Shown in pieces: positions 8,601-16,882 of a DNA stretch of 39,524 nt. The stretch comes from Rhodobacteraceae bacterium UBA6273 (GTDB taxonomy: Bacteria; Pseudomonadota; Alphaproteobacteria; Rhodobacterales; Rhodobacteraceae), in the NCBI GenBank assembly GCA_002440625.1, contig DJUV01000228.1, positions 1 to 39,524 of the forward strand, read 5' to 3'. Position 1 is the stretch's first letter; the number at the start of each line of letters is the position of its first letter. The translations under genes were made by a program, and so were the position numbers. The notes below the pieces were generated by a model that saw nothing but the letters and a program-made list of their open reading frames with translations, did no database searches and was not told the DNA's origin.

Positions 8601-8663
8601 CATCAGGAACCAGACGAAGGACCGGTGCTTCAGGGCCCAGTCGGAAAGGTTGAAATTGCTCAT
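5619..8663 (-). CDS. RND-family efflux permease
   Basis: This 1014-residue protein has the length and layout of the AcrB/HAE-RND family. It has an N-terminal membrane segment (VWFLMIVSIFAGVMAYFAIG), a large periplasmic loop, a block of membrane helices around 340-500 with the proton-relay aspartate pair in GLLVDDAMIAIE (about 400), a second loop, and a C-terminal membrane block. It should export hydrophobic compounds using the proton gradient, together with the two adaptors upstream in the operon and an outer-membrane channel encoded elsewhere. The start ATG overlaps the adaptor stop (ATGA). The paired-adaptor arrangement resembles the Pseudomonas TriABC pump; the substrate cannot be read from the sequence. 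Confidence 0.93.
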   Translation of the reverse strand: MSNFNLSDWALKHRSFVWFLMIVSIFAGVMAYFAIGREEDPNFAIKTMIISASMPGADVERTLTQVTDRIEKKLEDLDELDFTRSVTRPGNSIVYLELLPTTKAKELPRIWQKVRNMMADIRPEFPAEFVGFQFNDSFGDVFGNIYAFTSDGFSPREVRDHVETVRRAVQALPDAGKVEIFGTRDEVIYLEFSTDRLAALGLNQQAVQATLAAQNAIVPSGVIEAGPERVVVRIGGQFSGTESLEDINLRVGDRFFRLTDVADIRRGYEDPPSELFRYRGQDAVGLAVGMRQGANIVEFGGELEKVMAQAEADLPIGIEIHQVANQPRAVDEAVGHFLQALLEAVLIVLAVSFISLGMRAGLVVTLTIPLVLAITFVVMQYTGFTLQRISLGALIIALGLLVDDAMIAIETMISRLEKGESLTSAASYAWTSIAFPMLSGTLVTVAGFIPIGLNSSAAGEFTFSLFVVIAVSLLVSWIVAVLFAPLLGVTLLPKSMKHHSSQPGRVRRMFHSVLLWAMRHRWLTIALTVATFALSIFGMRFVEQQFFPSSDRPELVLDFTLPQNASITETKAQMDRMEGYLADDQNVLYWSSYVGRGAPRFILSYDVMTPEPNVGQIVIQTPSVEARNALQLKLRGISENEFPGVDIYVKLLEIGPPVGRPVQYRMSGSDIETLRDKARDLTAIVASDPRLNYIVMDWNEPARVVRIDILQDKARQMGITQRDIAAGLNAIYAGVPVTELRDDAYLVDIIARGDARSREIVEALPDLQLSAGDGHVIPLRSVATFSYGTEQPVIHQRDRMPTVTVKAAITTKDQPATIVAGLKDQIDAFNAALPAGYKAVVGGTVESSADSQAPIAAVVPLMILIMLTLIMIQMQSFRLAFVVICVAPLGLIGVVAALVPSGAPLGFVAILGVLALIGILIRNSIILIDEVEVLKARGRSAWNAVFEASDARARPILLTAAAASLALIPISRQIFWGPMAYAMMGGIIAGTVITLVFAPALYLAVFRVKEDKAE

Positions 8664-9724
8664 TCTGTGATCCGTGGGCCGACGATCTGGCCGTCCTGAA
8701 GGGAATGGATGCCACGGGTGACGACCTCGTCACCGGGGTTGACGCCCGAAGTCACGAGGACGATGTCGCGGAAGCGCACGCCGATTTCGACCGGAACGCG
8801 GCGGACGCTGCTCTTGCCCCGATCCACCACCCAGACGGCGGGCGCCGCGTCGGGATCTAGAACCGCGCCCATCGGCAGGACGATGGAGGATTTTTCCCCG
8901 ACGACCGGCGTGACATTGGCCAGGGCGCCCAGCCGGAAGGCGGCGGGTGGCGCCTGCAGGATCAGATGCGCGCGCCGGGTCCGGGTGTTGCGCTCGGCAA
9001 CAGGGTCGATCCGGTCAAGGATCGCGCGCACCGAGACCGCGCTGTTGGCGACAAGTCGGGCGACGAATTCCTGCCCGGTTCGCGCCGCTGCGGCGTCTGC
9101 CTCGCTCAGGTCGATGACGATCTCGCGCTCGGCGGTGCCGGACAACTGCAGGACCGGCTGGCCCGCGCTGAGGGAGGCGCCCGGTTCCTGGTAGATCGTC
9201 GTCACCACGCCGTCCCAGGGCGCCTTCAGCGTGGCAAGTGCGCGCATGTCGGCGGCGCGGGCCTGTGCGGCCTCTGCCTGCTGCAGCCGCGCCTCGGCGG
9301 CAACAAGGGCGCGTTCGGCATCATCTAGCCGGGTCTGTGCGCCGACGCCGCGCGCCACCAACTCGCGCGCGCGGTCGCGCGCATCGCGGGCTGAGTTTCG
9401 CTGCGCCGTCGCCACGGCGATGCCAGCGTCGGCGGCGCGCATGTCGGCGTCAAGCTCTTCGGGGTCGAGCCGGGCAAGGACCTCGTCCAGCGCCACGACA
9501 TCGCCAAGCTCCACCGGGCGCGCGGCGATGGTGCCGCCCATCGGGAAACCGAGATCGACCTCGACCTTGGCCGCTACCGTGCCGATGAAGCTGACGGCAA
9601 GCTCGCCCGAAGATGCGACAATCTCGGACACGACCGGGCGCGGCGGGGCCTCTGCCACGGGTGCAGCATCTTCGGCCGCAGCAGGGACCGCGAAAGCAAG
9701 AATGAGGAAAGACCAGCGCATCAT
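8660..9724 (-). CDS. RND periplasmic adaptor (membrane fusion protein), second of two
   Basis: This protein of about 354 residues begins with a signal peptide (MMRWSFLILAFAVPAAAE). It has the biotinyl-lipoyl hairpin (VEVDLGFPMGGTIAARPVELGD about 53-74, with the return strand LKAPWDGVV) around an Ala/Arg-rich coiled coil of about 70 residues, then the beta-barrel and membrane-proximal domains. Adaptors bridge the inner-membrane RND pump and the outer-membrane channel. The first or second Met may be used (two tandem ATGs). Its start overlaps the stop of the preceding adaptor (ATGA), and its stop overlaps the permease start (ATGA), so the three genes are translationally coupled. Confidence 0.9.
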   Translation of the reverse strand: MMRWSFLILAFAVPAAAEDAAPVAEAPPRPVVSEIVASSGELAVSFIGTVAAKVEVDLGFPMGGTIAARPVELGDVVALDEVLARLDPEELDADMRAADAGIAVATAQRNSARDARDRARELVARGVGAQTRLDDAERALVAAEARLQQAEAAQARAADMRALATLKAPWDGVVTTIYQEPGASLSAGQPVLQLSGTAEREIVIDLSEADAAAARTGQEFVARLVANSAVSVRAILDRIDPVAERNTRTRRAHLILQAPPAAFRLGALANVTPVVGEKSSIVLPMGAVLDPDAAPAVWVVDRGKSSVRRVPVEIGVRFRDIVLVTSGVNPGDEVVTRGIHSLQDGQIVGPRITE

Positions 9725-10788
9725 TCTGCACCCCCCGCAGCACGGACTACCCGGCCGGGATAGAGAAGCTGCGCCCCGTGCCCGACGACGAGGTCGCCCT
9801 TGCCGATCCCGCCGGAAAGCACGATCGACCCGGACTGATAGCTTTCGACGGTTACAGGCGTCAGCGCCACAACCTTGGTCGCGGGGTCGACCTTCCAGAC
9901 CGCCGGCCCGGCGGCGGTGGCTGAAAGTACCGTATAGGGCAGGACGATCCTCTCCTCCCCCGCCATCATCGCCGTGCCGCGCACCGCTTCGCCGTAGGAC
10001 AGACCGGGCGGCGGATCGGCTATGTACAGCGTCACCGCCACCGTTCCCGTCACCGGATCGACGAGGGGCGAGACCTCGCTGGCGATACCGGTGAATTCCT
10101 GCGCCGGATCGGAAAGACGCGACATGCGCACCGTCTTTTCAGGTATCTGCCCGGTCAAAAGCACCTCCGGCACCTCGAAGACCGCCTCCATCCCGTTCGA
10201 CAGGGCAAGTTCGACCACCGGCTGCGCCGCGCCGACGACTTGCCCGGCCTCAGCCATGCGATCGGTGACGGTCGCATCCTGCGGCGCCTTCAGTTCGGTG
10301 TCGTTCAGCGCCTTCCGCGCGCGGTCGAGATCGGCCCTGGCCTGCGCCAGCACGCCGGCCTTGATCTGCAGCGCATCCTCGGCTGCGTCGCGCGCCGCAC
10401 GGGTCGTCGCACCTTGCTGGAGAAGCGCCTCGGCGCGGACAAAATCGGCGTTGGCCTGCTGGCTGTCGGCACTCGCGGTCGCAAGCCCGGCTTCGGCAGA
10501 CCGCAGCGCCTGTTCCTGCTGCACCGGATCAAGCCGCGCCAGAAGCGTTCCCATCGCCACCTTCTGGCCTTCCTCGACGAGGATATCCACCACGCGCCCT
10601 GCAATCGGGAACGAGGCGACGACGGAATCGCTTGCCCTGATCTCGCCGGTCAGGGAATGCTCGACCCGCATTTCAACCGGCTCTGCGGTGATGATCTCGA
10701 CGGCGAGCGGCTCCATCGTGCTTGCGGTTTGGGCCAGAAGGGCCGGCCCGGTCGCCATCAGACCGGCAATAAGCACCAAGCGCAGCAT
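9721..10788 (-). CDS. RND periplasmic adaptor (membrane fusion protein), first of two
   Basis: I chose the ATG at 10788 because TAGGGGGTGTC precedes it and a signal peptide follows directly (MLRLVLIAGLMATGPALLAQ). An ATG at 10830 would add 14 charged residues before the signal. The 355-residue product shows lipoyl half-motifs (FPIAGRVVDILVEEGQKV and LKAPQDATVTDRMAEAGQVV) flanking a long alpha-hairpin, then the barrel domain (VSPLVDPVTGTVAV). It differs clearly in sequence from the following adaptor, so it is not a recent duplication. Two non-identical adaptors suggest an obligate heteromeric adaptor ring, as in TriAB. It is the first gene of the efflux operon, behind a TetR-like dyad. Confidence 0.9.
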   Translation of the reverse strand: MLRLVLIAGLMATGPALLAQTASTMEPLAVEIITAEPVEMRVEHSLTGEIRASDSVVASFPIAGRVVDILVEEGQKVAMGTLLARLDPVQQEQALRSAEAGLATASADSQQANADFVRAEALLQQGATTRAARDAAEDALQIKAGVLAQARADLDRARKALNDTELKAPQDATVTDRMAEAGQVVGAAQPVVELALSNGMEAVFEVPEVLLTGQIPEKTVRMSRLSDPAQEFTGIASEVSPLVDPVTGTVAVTLYIADPPPGLSYGEAVRGTAMMAGEERIVLPYTVLSATAAGPAVWKVDPATKVVALTPVTVESYQSGSIVLSGGIGKGDLVVGHGAQLLYPGRVVRAAGGAE

Positions 10789-10861
10789 GACACCCCCTAC
10801 GAACCGCTGATTCGGCCGCCGTTTGCGCAATCATCTCCGCAACGGAGAATGGGCGCAATAT

Positions 10862-10879
10862 CTGAACGGATGAGTTCAG
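10862..10879. promoter_or_regulatory. TetR-like operator dyad CTGAAC-N6-GTTCAG over the efflux promoter
   Basis: CTGAAC and GTTCAG form a perfect 6+6 dyad with a 6-base spacer, in the 138-base gap upstream of the efflux operon. A minus-strand -35-like TTGACC lies at 10899-10894, and 17 bases further the -10 position would fall inside the dyad. This is the layout expected of a repressor site. TetR-family pump repressors often bind such TGAAC...GTTCA sequences. No TetR gene is present in the window. Confidence 0.5.
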
Positions 10880-10926
10880 TTTTGGTGACGCTAGGTCAAA
10901 TGCTGGCGTGGAACCGGAATACCGGC

Positions 10927-11859
10927 TCAGGATTCGCCGGACGTTCGCGGCCGACCGCGCCAGGCCTTGCCGGGCCGGGTCGCGGCCATGTCGAATTCCT
11001 GGAAATGGTCGCCAAGCGCGATCATCTCATCGAACCGCTTCCTGGAAGCGTCACCGAGGCGGTCGGCGGTGAAATGGATCAGGAGGTTGGCGGCAACAGC
11101 CAGCGATGCTGCGGAATCCCAGACCGTGTTGACGTAGGTGTTCATCTCCAGGACGTCATCGGTGAATTCGCGGGCCCAATGGCTGTAGCGGTCGGTCATG
11201 ATGACCAAGGGTATCCCGAGCTCCACCGCCTTCCGCGCGAGAAGCACGCCCTTGCGGGCATAGGCCGCCGTATCGACCATGAAGATGAGCGAGGTGGCCG
11301 GATCGCTTTCCAGCACCTCGGCGAAGACGCCTGCCGAACCAACGGCAAAGCGCACGCCGGAGCGCACGTATTTCAGCCGGCTGGCGAAATCCATGGCCAC
11401 GCCCTGCGTTGCCTGAAAACCGACAACATGGATCAAGGGCGTTTCAGAGAGCCGCGTCACGATCCGCTGCCAGCCCGGCGTCGTCGCCATCTCATAGACC
11501 CGGCGCACGGCCACAAGCTCGCTCTCAAGGCTCTTTGCCAGCGTTCCGACATCGATCGACGGTTCAGAGAAACGCACCGCCACGTCATCGAGAATCGTGG
11601 CATCCGCCGATGGGGCGGGGCGGAACTGTTCCTTGAGGTCGCGGAGGTTTGCGTAACCAAGGCTCCTCAGAAACCGGATCAGAGTCATCTCGCTGACGCC
11701 GCTGGCGGCGGCGATCTGCGCACCGGTGTTGAAGTGGAGCGTGTCGATATGGTCCCGCATCCAGGCGGCGATGGCGCGCTCGGACGGGGTCAGGTGTCCT
11801 TCCCGCGCATTCAGGGCCTGAAACAGCGCCTCATGTCCCGGTCGCGCCCCGTCGCCCAC
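10927..11859 (-). CDS. RpiR-family transcriptional regulator (HTH + SIS domain)
   Basis: This 310-residue protein has an N-terminal RpiR winged helix-turn-helix (about 10-85, with LTPSERAIAAWMRDH and AAASGVSEMTLIRFLRSLGY) and a C-terminal SIS sugar-phosphate-binding-like domain (about 125-270, with VVGFQATQGVAMDFASRL and FMVDTAAYARKGVLLARKA). It starts with GTG at 11859, directly after the ATPase stop (TGATGTG), so it is the last gene of the importer operon and probably coupled to it. An ATG overlapping this site is in the wrong frame. It is a good candidate to bind the 18-bp dyad in the importer/peptidase promoter at 16883. The SIS ligand is unknown. Confidence 0.88.
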   Translation of the reverse strand: MGDGARPGHEALFQALNAREGHLTPSERAIAAWMRDHIDTLHFNTGAQIAAASGVSEMTLIRFLRSLGYANLRDLKEQFRPAPSADATILDDVAVRFSEPSIDVGTLAKSLESELVAVRRVYEMATTPGWQRIVTRLSETPLIHVVGFQATQGVAMDFASRLKYVRSGVRFAVGSAGVFAEVLESDPATSLIFMVDTAAYARKGVLLARKAVELGIPLVIMTDRYSHWAREFTDDVLEMNTYVNTVWDSAASLAVAANLLIHFTADRLGDASRKRFDEMIALGDHFQEFDMAATRPGKAWRGRPRTSGES

Positions 11860-11860
11860 A

Positions 11861-13453
11861 TCACGCCCTTTCCGCCATTGCCTGATCCATGTCGGGCGCC
11901 GCCGCGATCAGATCGCGGGTGTATCCCGTCGACGGAGAGGCGAAAAGATCGGCGGTGGCGCCAGTCTCGACAAGGCGGCCACCCTGGAACACCGCCACCC
12001 GGTCGCAGAATTTGCGCACCACCGTAAGATCATGGCTGATGTAGATCACGGTGAGGTCACGCTCCTTGCGCAGCCGGGTCAGGAGCCGGAGTATTTGCGC
12101 CTGCACCGTCACGTCAAGCGCCGATGTCACCTCGTCGGCGATCAGCAGTCGCGGCGACAGGGCGAGCGCCCGGGCAATGCCAACGCGCTGGCACTGGCCG
12201 CCCGAAAGCGCGCGCGGGCGGCGAGTGGCAAAGCTCCTCGGCAGTTCGACCATGTCCATCAGTTGAAGCGCCCGCGCCATGGCGGCGGATTTGCTGGCAA
12301 GCCCGTGGCGCCAGATCGGCTCGGCGATGGTCTGCTGCGCGGTCATCCGGGGGTTGAGGCTGTCGAACGGGCTTTGGAACACCATCTGCACGGCCCGCCG
12401 GTAGGCGGTCAGGTCCGCGCCGGCGAGGTCTCCGACGGACTTGCCCTCGAACATCACACGGCCGCCGGTCGGGGTGATGAGGCGCACGATGGTCCGCGCC
12501 ACCGTCGACTTGCCGGAGCCGCTTTCGCCGACGATGCCGAAGCATTCGCCCTTGTGGATGGACAGGTTCACCCCGTCGACCGCGCGGACCATGCCGCCCG
12601 AACGGGTCGGGAAATGCACGGCGACATCCTTCAGTTCGAACAGTCCGGCCGGCGCCTCCTGCGGCTCTGCCATCTGCGGCAGGCGGCCGGGCTGGGCGCC
12701 GATCAAAAGGCGGGTATATTCGTGCTGCGGGTTGGTCACGACATCACGGACCAGGCCCGCTTCGATCACCTCGCCGCCACGCATGACAATCACGCGGTCG
12801 CAGATTTCGGCAATGACGCCGAGGTCATGCGACACCAGCGCCATGGTGAGGCCGCTTTCGCGATTGAGGTCGCGCAGAAGCTGCAAGATGCCCGCCTGCA
12901 CCGTCACGTCGAGCGCGGTCGTCGGTTCGTCAGCCAGAAGAAGGCGCGGCTTGCAGGCCAGCGCGGAAGCGATGAGGACGCGCTGTTTCATGCCGCCGGA
13001 AAGCTGGTGGGGCCAGGCGTCCATGCGGGCGGCCGCATCGCGGATACGCACGGATTCGAGAAGCTTCAGCGCCTCGGCCCGGGCTTCGGCGGCGGAAAGC
13101 CCGAAGTGGAAGCGCAGGGGTTCGGCAACATGGTCGCCAATGGTCATCAGGGGATCGAGGTGGGAGGCCGGGTTCTGGAAGATCATCGAGATCTCGCGCC
13201 CGCGCACCGCCTGAATCGCCGCCGCGCCGGCAAGATCGCGCCCGTCGTAGAGGATGCGCCCGCCCACCGTGGCCCGGCGCGGCAGAAGGCCAAGCAGCGC
13301 GCGGCAGGTCACCGACTTGCCGGAACCACTTTCCCCGACGATGCCGAGGATCTCGCCGGGATTGAGGTCAAAGCTGACGTTGCGGACGGCCGCGACCGGG
13401 CCCTTGTCGCTGGCGAAGGTGACCGAAAGACCCTGGACGGAAACAAGGCTCAT
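11861..13453 (-). CDS. Peptide/nickel-type ABC importer ATPase, two NBDs fused (DppD-DppF type)
   Basis: The ATG at 13453 overlaps the upstream permease stop (ATGA) and gives 530 residues. Longer in-frame starts run antisense-like through the permease gene and are rejected. Two complete ABC cassettes lie in tandem. The first has GESGSGKSVTC, LSGGMKQR and LLLADEPTTALD. The second has GESGSGKSTVA, LSGGQCQRVG and LLIADEVTSALD. In the second Walker B region the usual Pro after Glu is Val. Each half ends with the short OppD/F-type C-terminal extension (NPQHEYTRLLIGAQPG; SPSTGYTRDLIAAAPD). It powers the importer formed with the two permeases; fused DppDF ATPases are common in alphaproteobacteria. 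Confidence 0.93.
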   Translation of the reverse strand: MSLVSVQGLSVTFASDKGPVAAVRNVSFDLNPGEILGIVGESGSGKSVTCRALLGLLPRRATVGGRILYDGRDLAGAAAIQAVRGREISMIFQNPASHLDPLMTIGDHVAEPLRFHFGLSAAEARAEALKLLESVRIRDAAARMDAWPHQLSGGMKQRVLIASALACKPRLLLADEPTTALDVTVQAGILQLLRDLNRESGLTMALVSHDLGVIAEICDRVIVMRGGEVIEAGLVRDVVTNPQHEYTRLLIGAQPGRLPQMAEPQEAPAGLFELKDVAVHFPTRSGGMVRAVDGVNLSIHKGECFGIVGESGSGKSTVARTIVRLITPTGGRVMFEGKSVGDLAGADLTAYRRAVQMVFQSPFDSLNPRMTAQQTIAEPIWRHGLASKSAAMARALQLMDMVELPRSFATRRPRALSGGQCQRVGIARALALSPRLLIADEVTSALDVTVQAQILRLLTRLRKERDLTVIYISHDLTVVRKFCDRVAVFQGGRLVETGATADLFASPSTGYTRDLIAAAPDMDQAMAERA

Positions 13454-14304
13454 GCCGAAACCCTCAGGCGGCGCGACAACCCGTCGCTGACAAGGATGAA
13501 ACCAAGGCTGAGCGTCACCATGGCGATGCCGGGAAAAAGACAGATCCACCAGGCTTGCAGCACATAGGGCTGGCCGTCGGCGATCATCACGCCCCACTCG
13601 GCGGTGGGCGGCTGGGCGCCAAGGCCGAGGAAGCCAAGCGATGCGCCCGCGAGAATGACCATCACCGCGTCGGTCCAGGCATAGATGGTGATCGAGCCGA
13701 GGACGTTCGGCAGCACATGGCGGAGGATGATGACGGGATCGGAAAACCCGAGCGCGCGGGCGGCCTGCACATACTCCAGCCGCTTGACGACCAGAACCTC
13801 GGCCCGGACGAGGCGGGCATAGGCGACCCAGGCGACGAGCGCGAGGGCGATGATGTAGTTGACAAGGCCGGGGCCAAGGACGCCGACGATGGCGATGACG
13901 AGGATGAAGAACGGAAACGCCACGGTGATGTCGACAATGCGCATCAGGATGGTGTCGGTCAGGCCGCCGAAATAACCTGCGATCAGGCCGACGGTGACGC
14001 CGACGGCAAGCGGCGCGATAACCCCGGCGAAGCCCATCCAGATGTCGATCCGTGCGCCGTAGATGACGCGCGACAGGACATCGCGGCCAAGGTGGTCGGT
14101 GCCGAACCAATGCGCGGCATCGGGTGGCGTCAGCATCGCCACCAGATCGAGCGCATTCGGATCATAGGGCGCGAATACCCCGGCGCCGAATGCGGCAATC
14201 AGCCAGGCGAGGAGCAGCGCCGCGCCGAGCGCTGCCTCGATCGTCCCGTGGCGAAAGCGCGGGGCGGCGGGGTGAACGGGTGCGGGTGAGACGACGTCGG
14301 TCAT
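13450..14304 (-). CDS. Peptide/nickel-type ABC importer permease (DppC family)
   Basis: This 284-residue protein has an N-terminal membrane helix (ALGAALLLAWLIAAFGAGVF), the OppC motif HWFGTDHLGRDVLSRVIYGAR (about 65-85), and five further membrane segments. The cytoplasmic EAA loop (AARALGFSDPVIILRHVLPN) contacts the ATPase. Its ATG overlaps the DppB-type stop by four bases (14301-14304), and its stop overlaps the ATPase start. With the DppB-type subunit it forms the translocation channel in the inner membrane. Confidence 0.93.
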   Translation of the reverse strand: MTDVVSPAPVHPAAPRFRHGTIEAALGAALLLAWLIAAFGAGVFAPYDPNALDLVAMLTPPDAAHWFGTDHLGRDVLSRVIYGARIDIWMGFAGVIAPLAVGVTVGLIAGYFGGLTDTILMRIVDITVAFPFFILVIAIVGVLGPGLVNYIIALALVAWVAYARLVRAEVLVVKRLEYVQAARALGFSDPVIILRHVLPNVLGSITIYAWTDAVMVILAGASLGFLGLGAQPPTAEWGVMIADGQPYVLQAWWICLFPGIAMVTLSLGFILVSDGLSRRLRVSA

Positions 14305-15239
14305 TCGGAAGTCCTCGGGTCGATGGCGGCCGTGAAGATGTCGATGGCGAGGGTGATCGCGACCGTGGCGATGGCATAGACAAGGGTCAGGCCCTGGATG
14401 ACGAAGTAATCCCGGCCCAGGACGGAACCGACCATCAGCGCACCGAGGCCGGGCACGGCGTAGACGATCTCCACCACGACCGAACCGCCGATCAGGAAGG
14501 CGATCATCACGCCGAGAAGGTTCAGCGTCGGCAGGACCGAGTTGCGCAAGATGTGCCGGCGGAAGATGTAGCCTTCAGGCAGGCCCTTGGCGCGACTTGC
14601 GGCGACGTAGTCCGCCTCGGTCTGCTCGATCAGCGCAGCGCGGAGGTTTCTTGTGAGGAGCGGGGCAAGCCAGAGCGAGGTCGACACGGCAGGCAGGAAC
14701 AGGTGGTGAAGATGGTCGACGAAGCCCTCGCCATAGCCGGAGACCGGGAACCATCCAAGCTTGACGCCGAAGTATCGCGCGAAAAGAACGCCGAGCCAGA
14801 ATACCGGGATCGTCATCCCGAGGATGGAGATGACGCGGATCAGCTGGTCAGGCCAGCGCCCTTCGTTGCGCGCCGCGATCACCGCCATCAGGATCGTGGC
14901 GGGCAGCGACAGCACAAGCACATAGGCCACGAGGAACATGGTGCGCGGCAGATATTGCAGCACAAGGTCAAGGACCGGAACGCGGAATTTCAGCGACTGC
15001 CCAAGATCGCCGGTCAGCGTATTGCCAACATAGGAGAGGTATTGCGCCCAGATCGGCCGGTCGAGGCCCCATTCCTGGCGCATGGCGGCGACCGCGGCCT
15101 CGGTCGCGCGCGGACCAAGGACGATGCGCACCGGATCGCCGGGGATCATCATGATGAGAAAGAAGCTGACGAGGCTGATGCCGATCAGCACCGGCACGAT
15201 CTGAAGAAGCCTGCGGCCGATGAAGGTGATGCTGTTCAT
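14301..15239 (-). CDS. Peptide/nickel-type ABC importer permease (DppB family)
   Basis: The ATG at 15239 follows CAGGGGGCGGA, which fixes the start; a longer frame would add 35 residues without family similarity. The 312-residue product opens FIGRRLLQIVPVLIGISLVSF, the standard DppB first helix, followed by IPGDP. It has five more membrane segments and the EAA loop (ASRAKGLPEGYIFRRHILRN). It is the second gene of the operon, 79 bases after the binding-protein gene, and that gap contains a strong hairpin. Confidence 0.93.
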   Translation of the reverse strand: MNSITFIGRRLLQIVPVLIGISLVSFFLIMMIPGDPVRIVLGPRATEAAVAAMRQEWGLDRPIWAQYLSYVGNTLTGDLGQSLKFRVPVLDLVLQYLPRTMFLVAYVLVLSLPATILMAVIAARNEGRWPDQLIRVISILGMTIPVFWLGVLFARYFGVKLGWFPVSGYGEGFVDHLHHLFLPAVSTSLWLAPLLTRNLRAALIEQTEADYVAASRAKGLPEGYIFRRHILRNSVLPTLNLLGVMIAFLIGGSVVVEIVYAVPGLGALMVGSVLGRDYFVIQGLTLVYAIATVAITLAIDIFTAAIDPRTSE

Positions 15240-15282
15240 TCCGCCCCCTGAGGCAATGGCCGAAGCCCGGCCCTTGCATGGC

Positions 15283-15312
15283 GATGCGCCGGGGTCGGAC
15301 CCCCGGCGCATC
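15283..15312. terminator. Intercistronic hairpin between binding-protein and permease genes
   Basis: GATGCGCCGGGG pairs perfectly with CCCCGGCGCATC around the loop TCGGAC (12-bp stem). It starts seven bases after the binding-protein stop and has no T-run. In ABC importer operons such structures usually stabilise the 5' mRNA part or cause partial termination, so that binding protein exceeds membrane subunits. Confidence 0.65.
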
Positions 15313-15318
15313 CCGTTG

Positions 15319-16824
15319 TCACTTGGTGATTTCCGCGCCTTCAAGCGTCCACTGCAGTGCAGGGGTCATGCGAAGGCCGGTGAGCTTCTTGCTGTAGGCA
15401 TTCGCGAAGGGCGGGTAGTAAAGCGGGATGTCGGCAACCTCGGTCGTCGTGATCCGCTGGATGTCGGCGTAGATCTGGGCGCGCTTGGTCTCGTCCCGTT
15501 CGGCGGCACCGGCCTCGACCAGCCTGTCCACCTCGGCGTTCTCGTAGTTCGTGTAGTAGGACTTGTTGCCGCAGGTCCCGCAGACCGACCAGCGCACGGC
15601 AAGGTCGGGATCGGTGGTTTCATTGTACCACCAGGTCGGCGTCGCGTCGTAGTCGCCTTCGGTCAAACGGGTCCAGAACGTCCCCGCATCCGTCTTTTCG
15701 ATCTTCGACTTGATGCCGATCTGACCCCAGAGCGCCTGCATGAGGACCGCCTGCTTTTCGCGCTCCGGCTCATCGGTGATGAGGATGGTGATCTCGCGCC
15801 CATCATAGCCCGATGCCTCCAGCGCAGCCTTCGCGGCCGCCGGGTCAAAACCGTTTACCTTGAGCGTCGGGTCATAGAACTTAAGGGCGTTCGGCAGCGT
15901 GCTGTTGGCCGGTGTCGCCGCGCCGAAGGTCACGGCGTTCGACATGGCGGCGGTATCAAGCGCCATGGCCGCGGCCTGCCGGCCCTCGAGCTTGTCGAAG
16001 GGCGCGCGCGTCTGGTTCATCAGGACGATGTAGATCACCGTCGAAGGTTCCAGCGGCATCTCGATATTCTCGTTCGCCTGAACCTCGGCCACCTGCGACC
16101 AGGGAATCTCGCGGGCGGCATCAAGCTCGCCCGACAGCATCATCGAGACGCGGGTGTTCGAATCGGCAACCTCGATCAGCTCGGCGCCGTCGTTCTTCGG
16201 ATAGCCTTCGCGCCAGTAGTTCGGGTTCGGCGCGATGAGCAGGCGATCGTTCGGGACCCATTTCTCGACCATATAAGGGCCAGAGGTCACGACGTTCTCG
16301 ACAAAAGCCTTGTCGCCGCGCGCCTCGACATCCTTTTTCGAAACGATGCCGATGTTGAAGACCTCAAGATTGCCAAGGAACGGTGCGAAGGCGCTCTTGA
16401 GGGTCAGTTTCACGGTATGGGCATCGACCGCCTCGGCCTTGTCCAGCATCTGCATCGGCGCAGGATAGGCCGAATCCGGCGTGTCGCGGACGCGGAGCAG
16501 GGAAAAGACAACATCATCGGCGGTGATCGGGTCGCCATTCGAGAACTTCGCATCCCTGAGCGTCAGCGTGACGACGGTGCCATCCGCGCTGACATCCCAC
16601 TTTTCGGCGAGTCCAGGTGCAAGCGCCCCGGTCTCATCAACCCGCAATAGGCGGGAGTAGAGCTGGCCGAAGGTCTCGATACTGCCGGCGTTGGCCGACC
16701 GGATCGGGTCGAGCGTGGTGGTCGGGTAGGGCGAGCCGATGCGGATCTTGTCGGCCATTGCCGGGCCGGCACAGACCAGCGCCATTGCTGCGGCCGTCAG
16801 AAGATGTGCAAAACGTAGTGCCAT
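15319..16824 (-). CDS. Peptide/nickel-type ABC importer substrate-binding protein (SBP family 5)
   Basis: The 501-residue protein has a Sec signal peptide (MALRFAHLLTAAAMALVCAGPAMA, cut before DKIRIG). Features of the DppA/OppA family are GLAEKWDVSADGTVVTLTLR, the FSNGDPITADDVVFSL segment and a C-terminal lobe ending in YYPPFANAYSKKLTGL. There is no lipobox, so it should be a soluble periplasmic protein. RBS AGGGAG precedes the ATG. It is the promoter-proximal gene of the importer operon and divergent from the DmpA-type aminopeptidase. Four Cys/Gly residues in SVCGTCGNKSYY (about 413-424) resemble a CxxC unit, which is uncommon in a periplasmic binding lobe. The ligand is likely peptide-like but is not proven. 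Confidence 0.9.
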   Translation of the reverse strand: MALRFAHLLTAAAMALVCAGPAMADKIRIGSPYPTTTLDPIRSANAGSIETFGQLYSRLLRVDETGALAPGLAEKWDVSADGTVVTLTLRDAKFSNGDPITADDVVFSLLRVRDTPDSAYPAPMQMLDKAEAVDAHTVKLTLKSAFAPFLGNLEVFNIGIVSKKDVEARGDKAFVENVVTSGPYMVEKWVPNDRLLIAPNPNYWREGYPKNDGAELIEVADSNTRVSMMLSGELDAAREIPWSQVAEVQANENIEMPLEPSTVIYIVLMNQTRAPFDKLEGRQAAAMALDTAAMSNAVTFGAATPANSTLPNALKFYDPTLKVNGFDPAAAKAALEASGYDGREITILITDEPEREKQAVLMQALWGQIGIKSKIEKTDAGTFWTRLTEGDYDATPTWWYNETTDPDLAVRWSVCGTCGNKSYYTNYENAEVDRLVEAGAAERDETKRAQIYADIQRITTTEVADIPLYYPPFANAYSKKLTGLRMTPALQWTLEGAEITK

Positions 16825-16882
16825 TCGACGCTCCCTGTCGTTTGTTGACTTTTGTGTTGTCTTTATATCATGCTTCCATTTC

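Noticed and set aside
10240..12027. 595-codon open frame on the plus strand
   Set aside because: It is antisense to the adaptor, RpiR regulator and ATPase genes and has no recognisable domain.
13454..14110. N-terminal extension of the importer ATPase frame
   Set aside because: This part lies inside the DppC-type permease gene in another frame. The ATPase starts at 13453 with an ATGA overlap.
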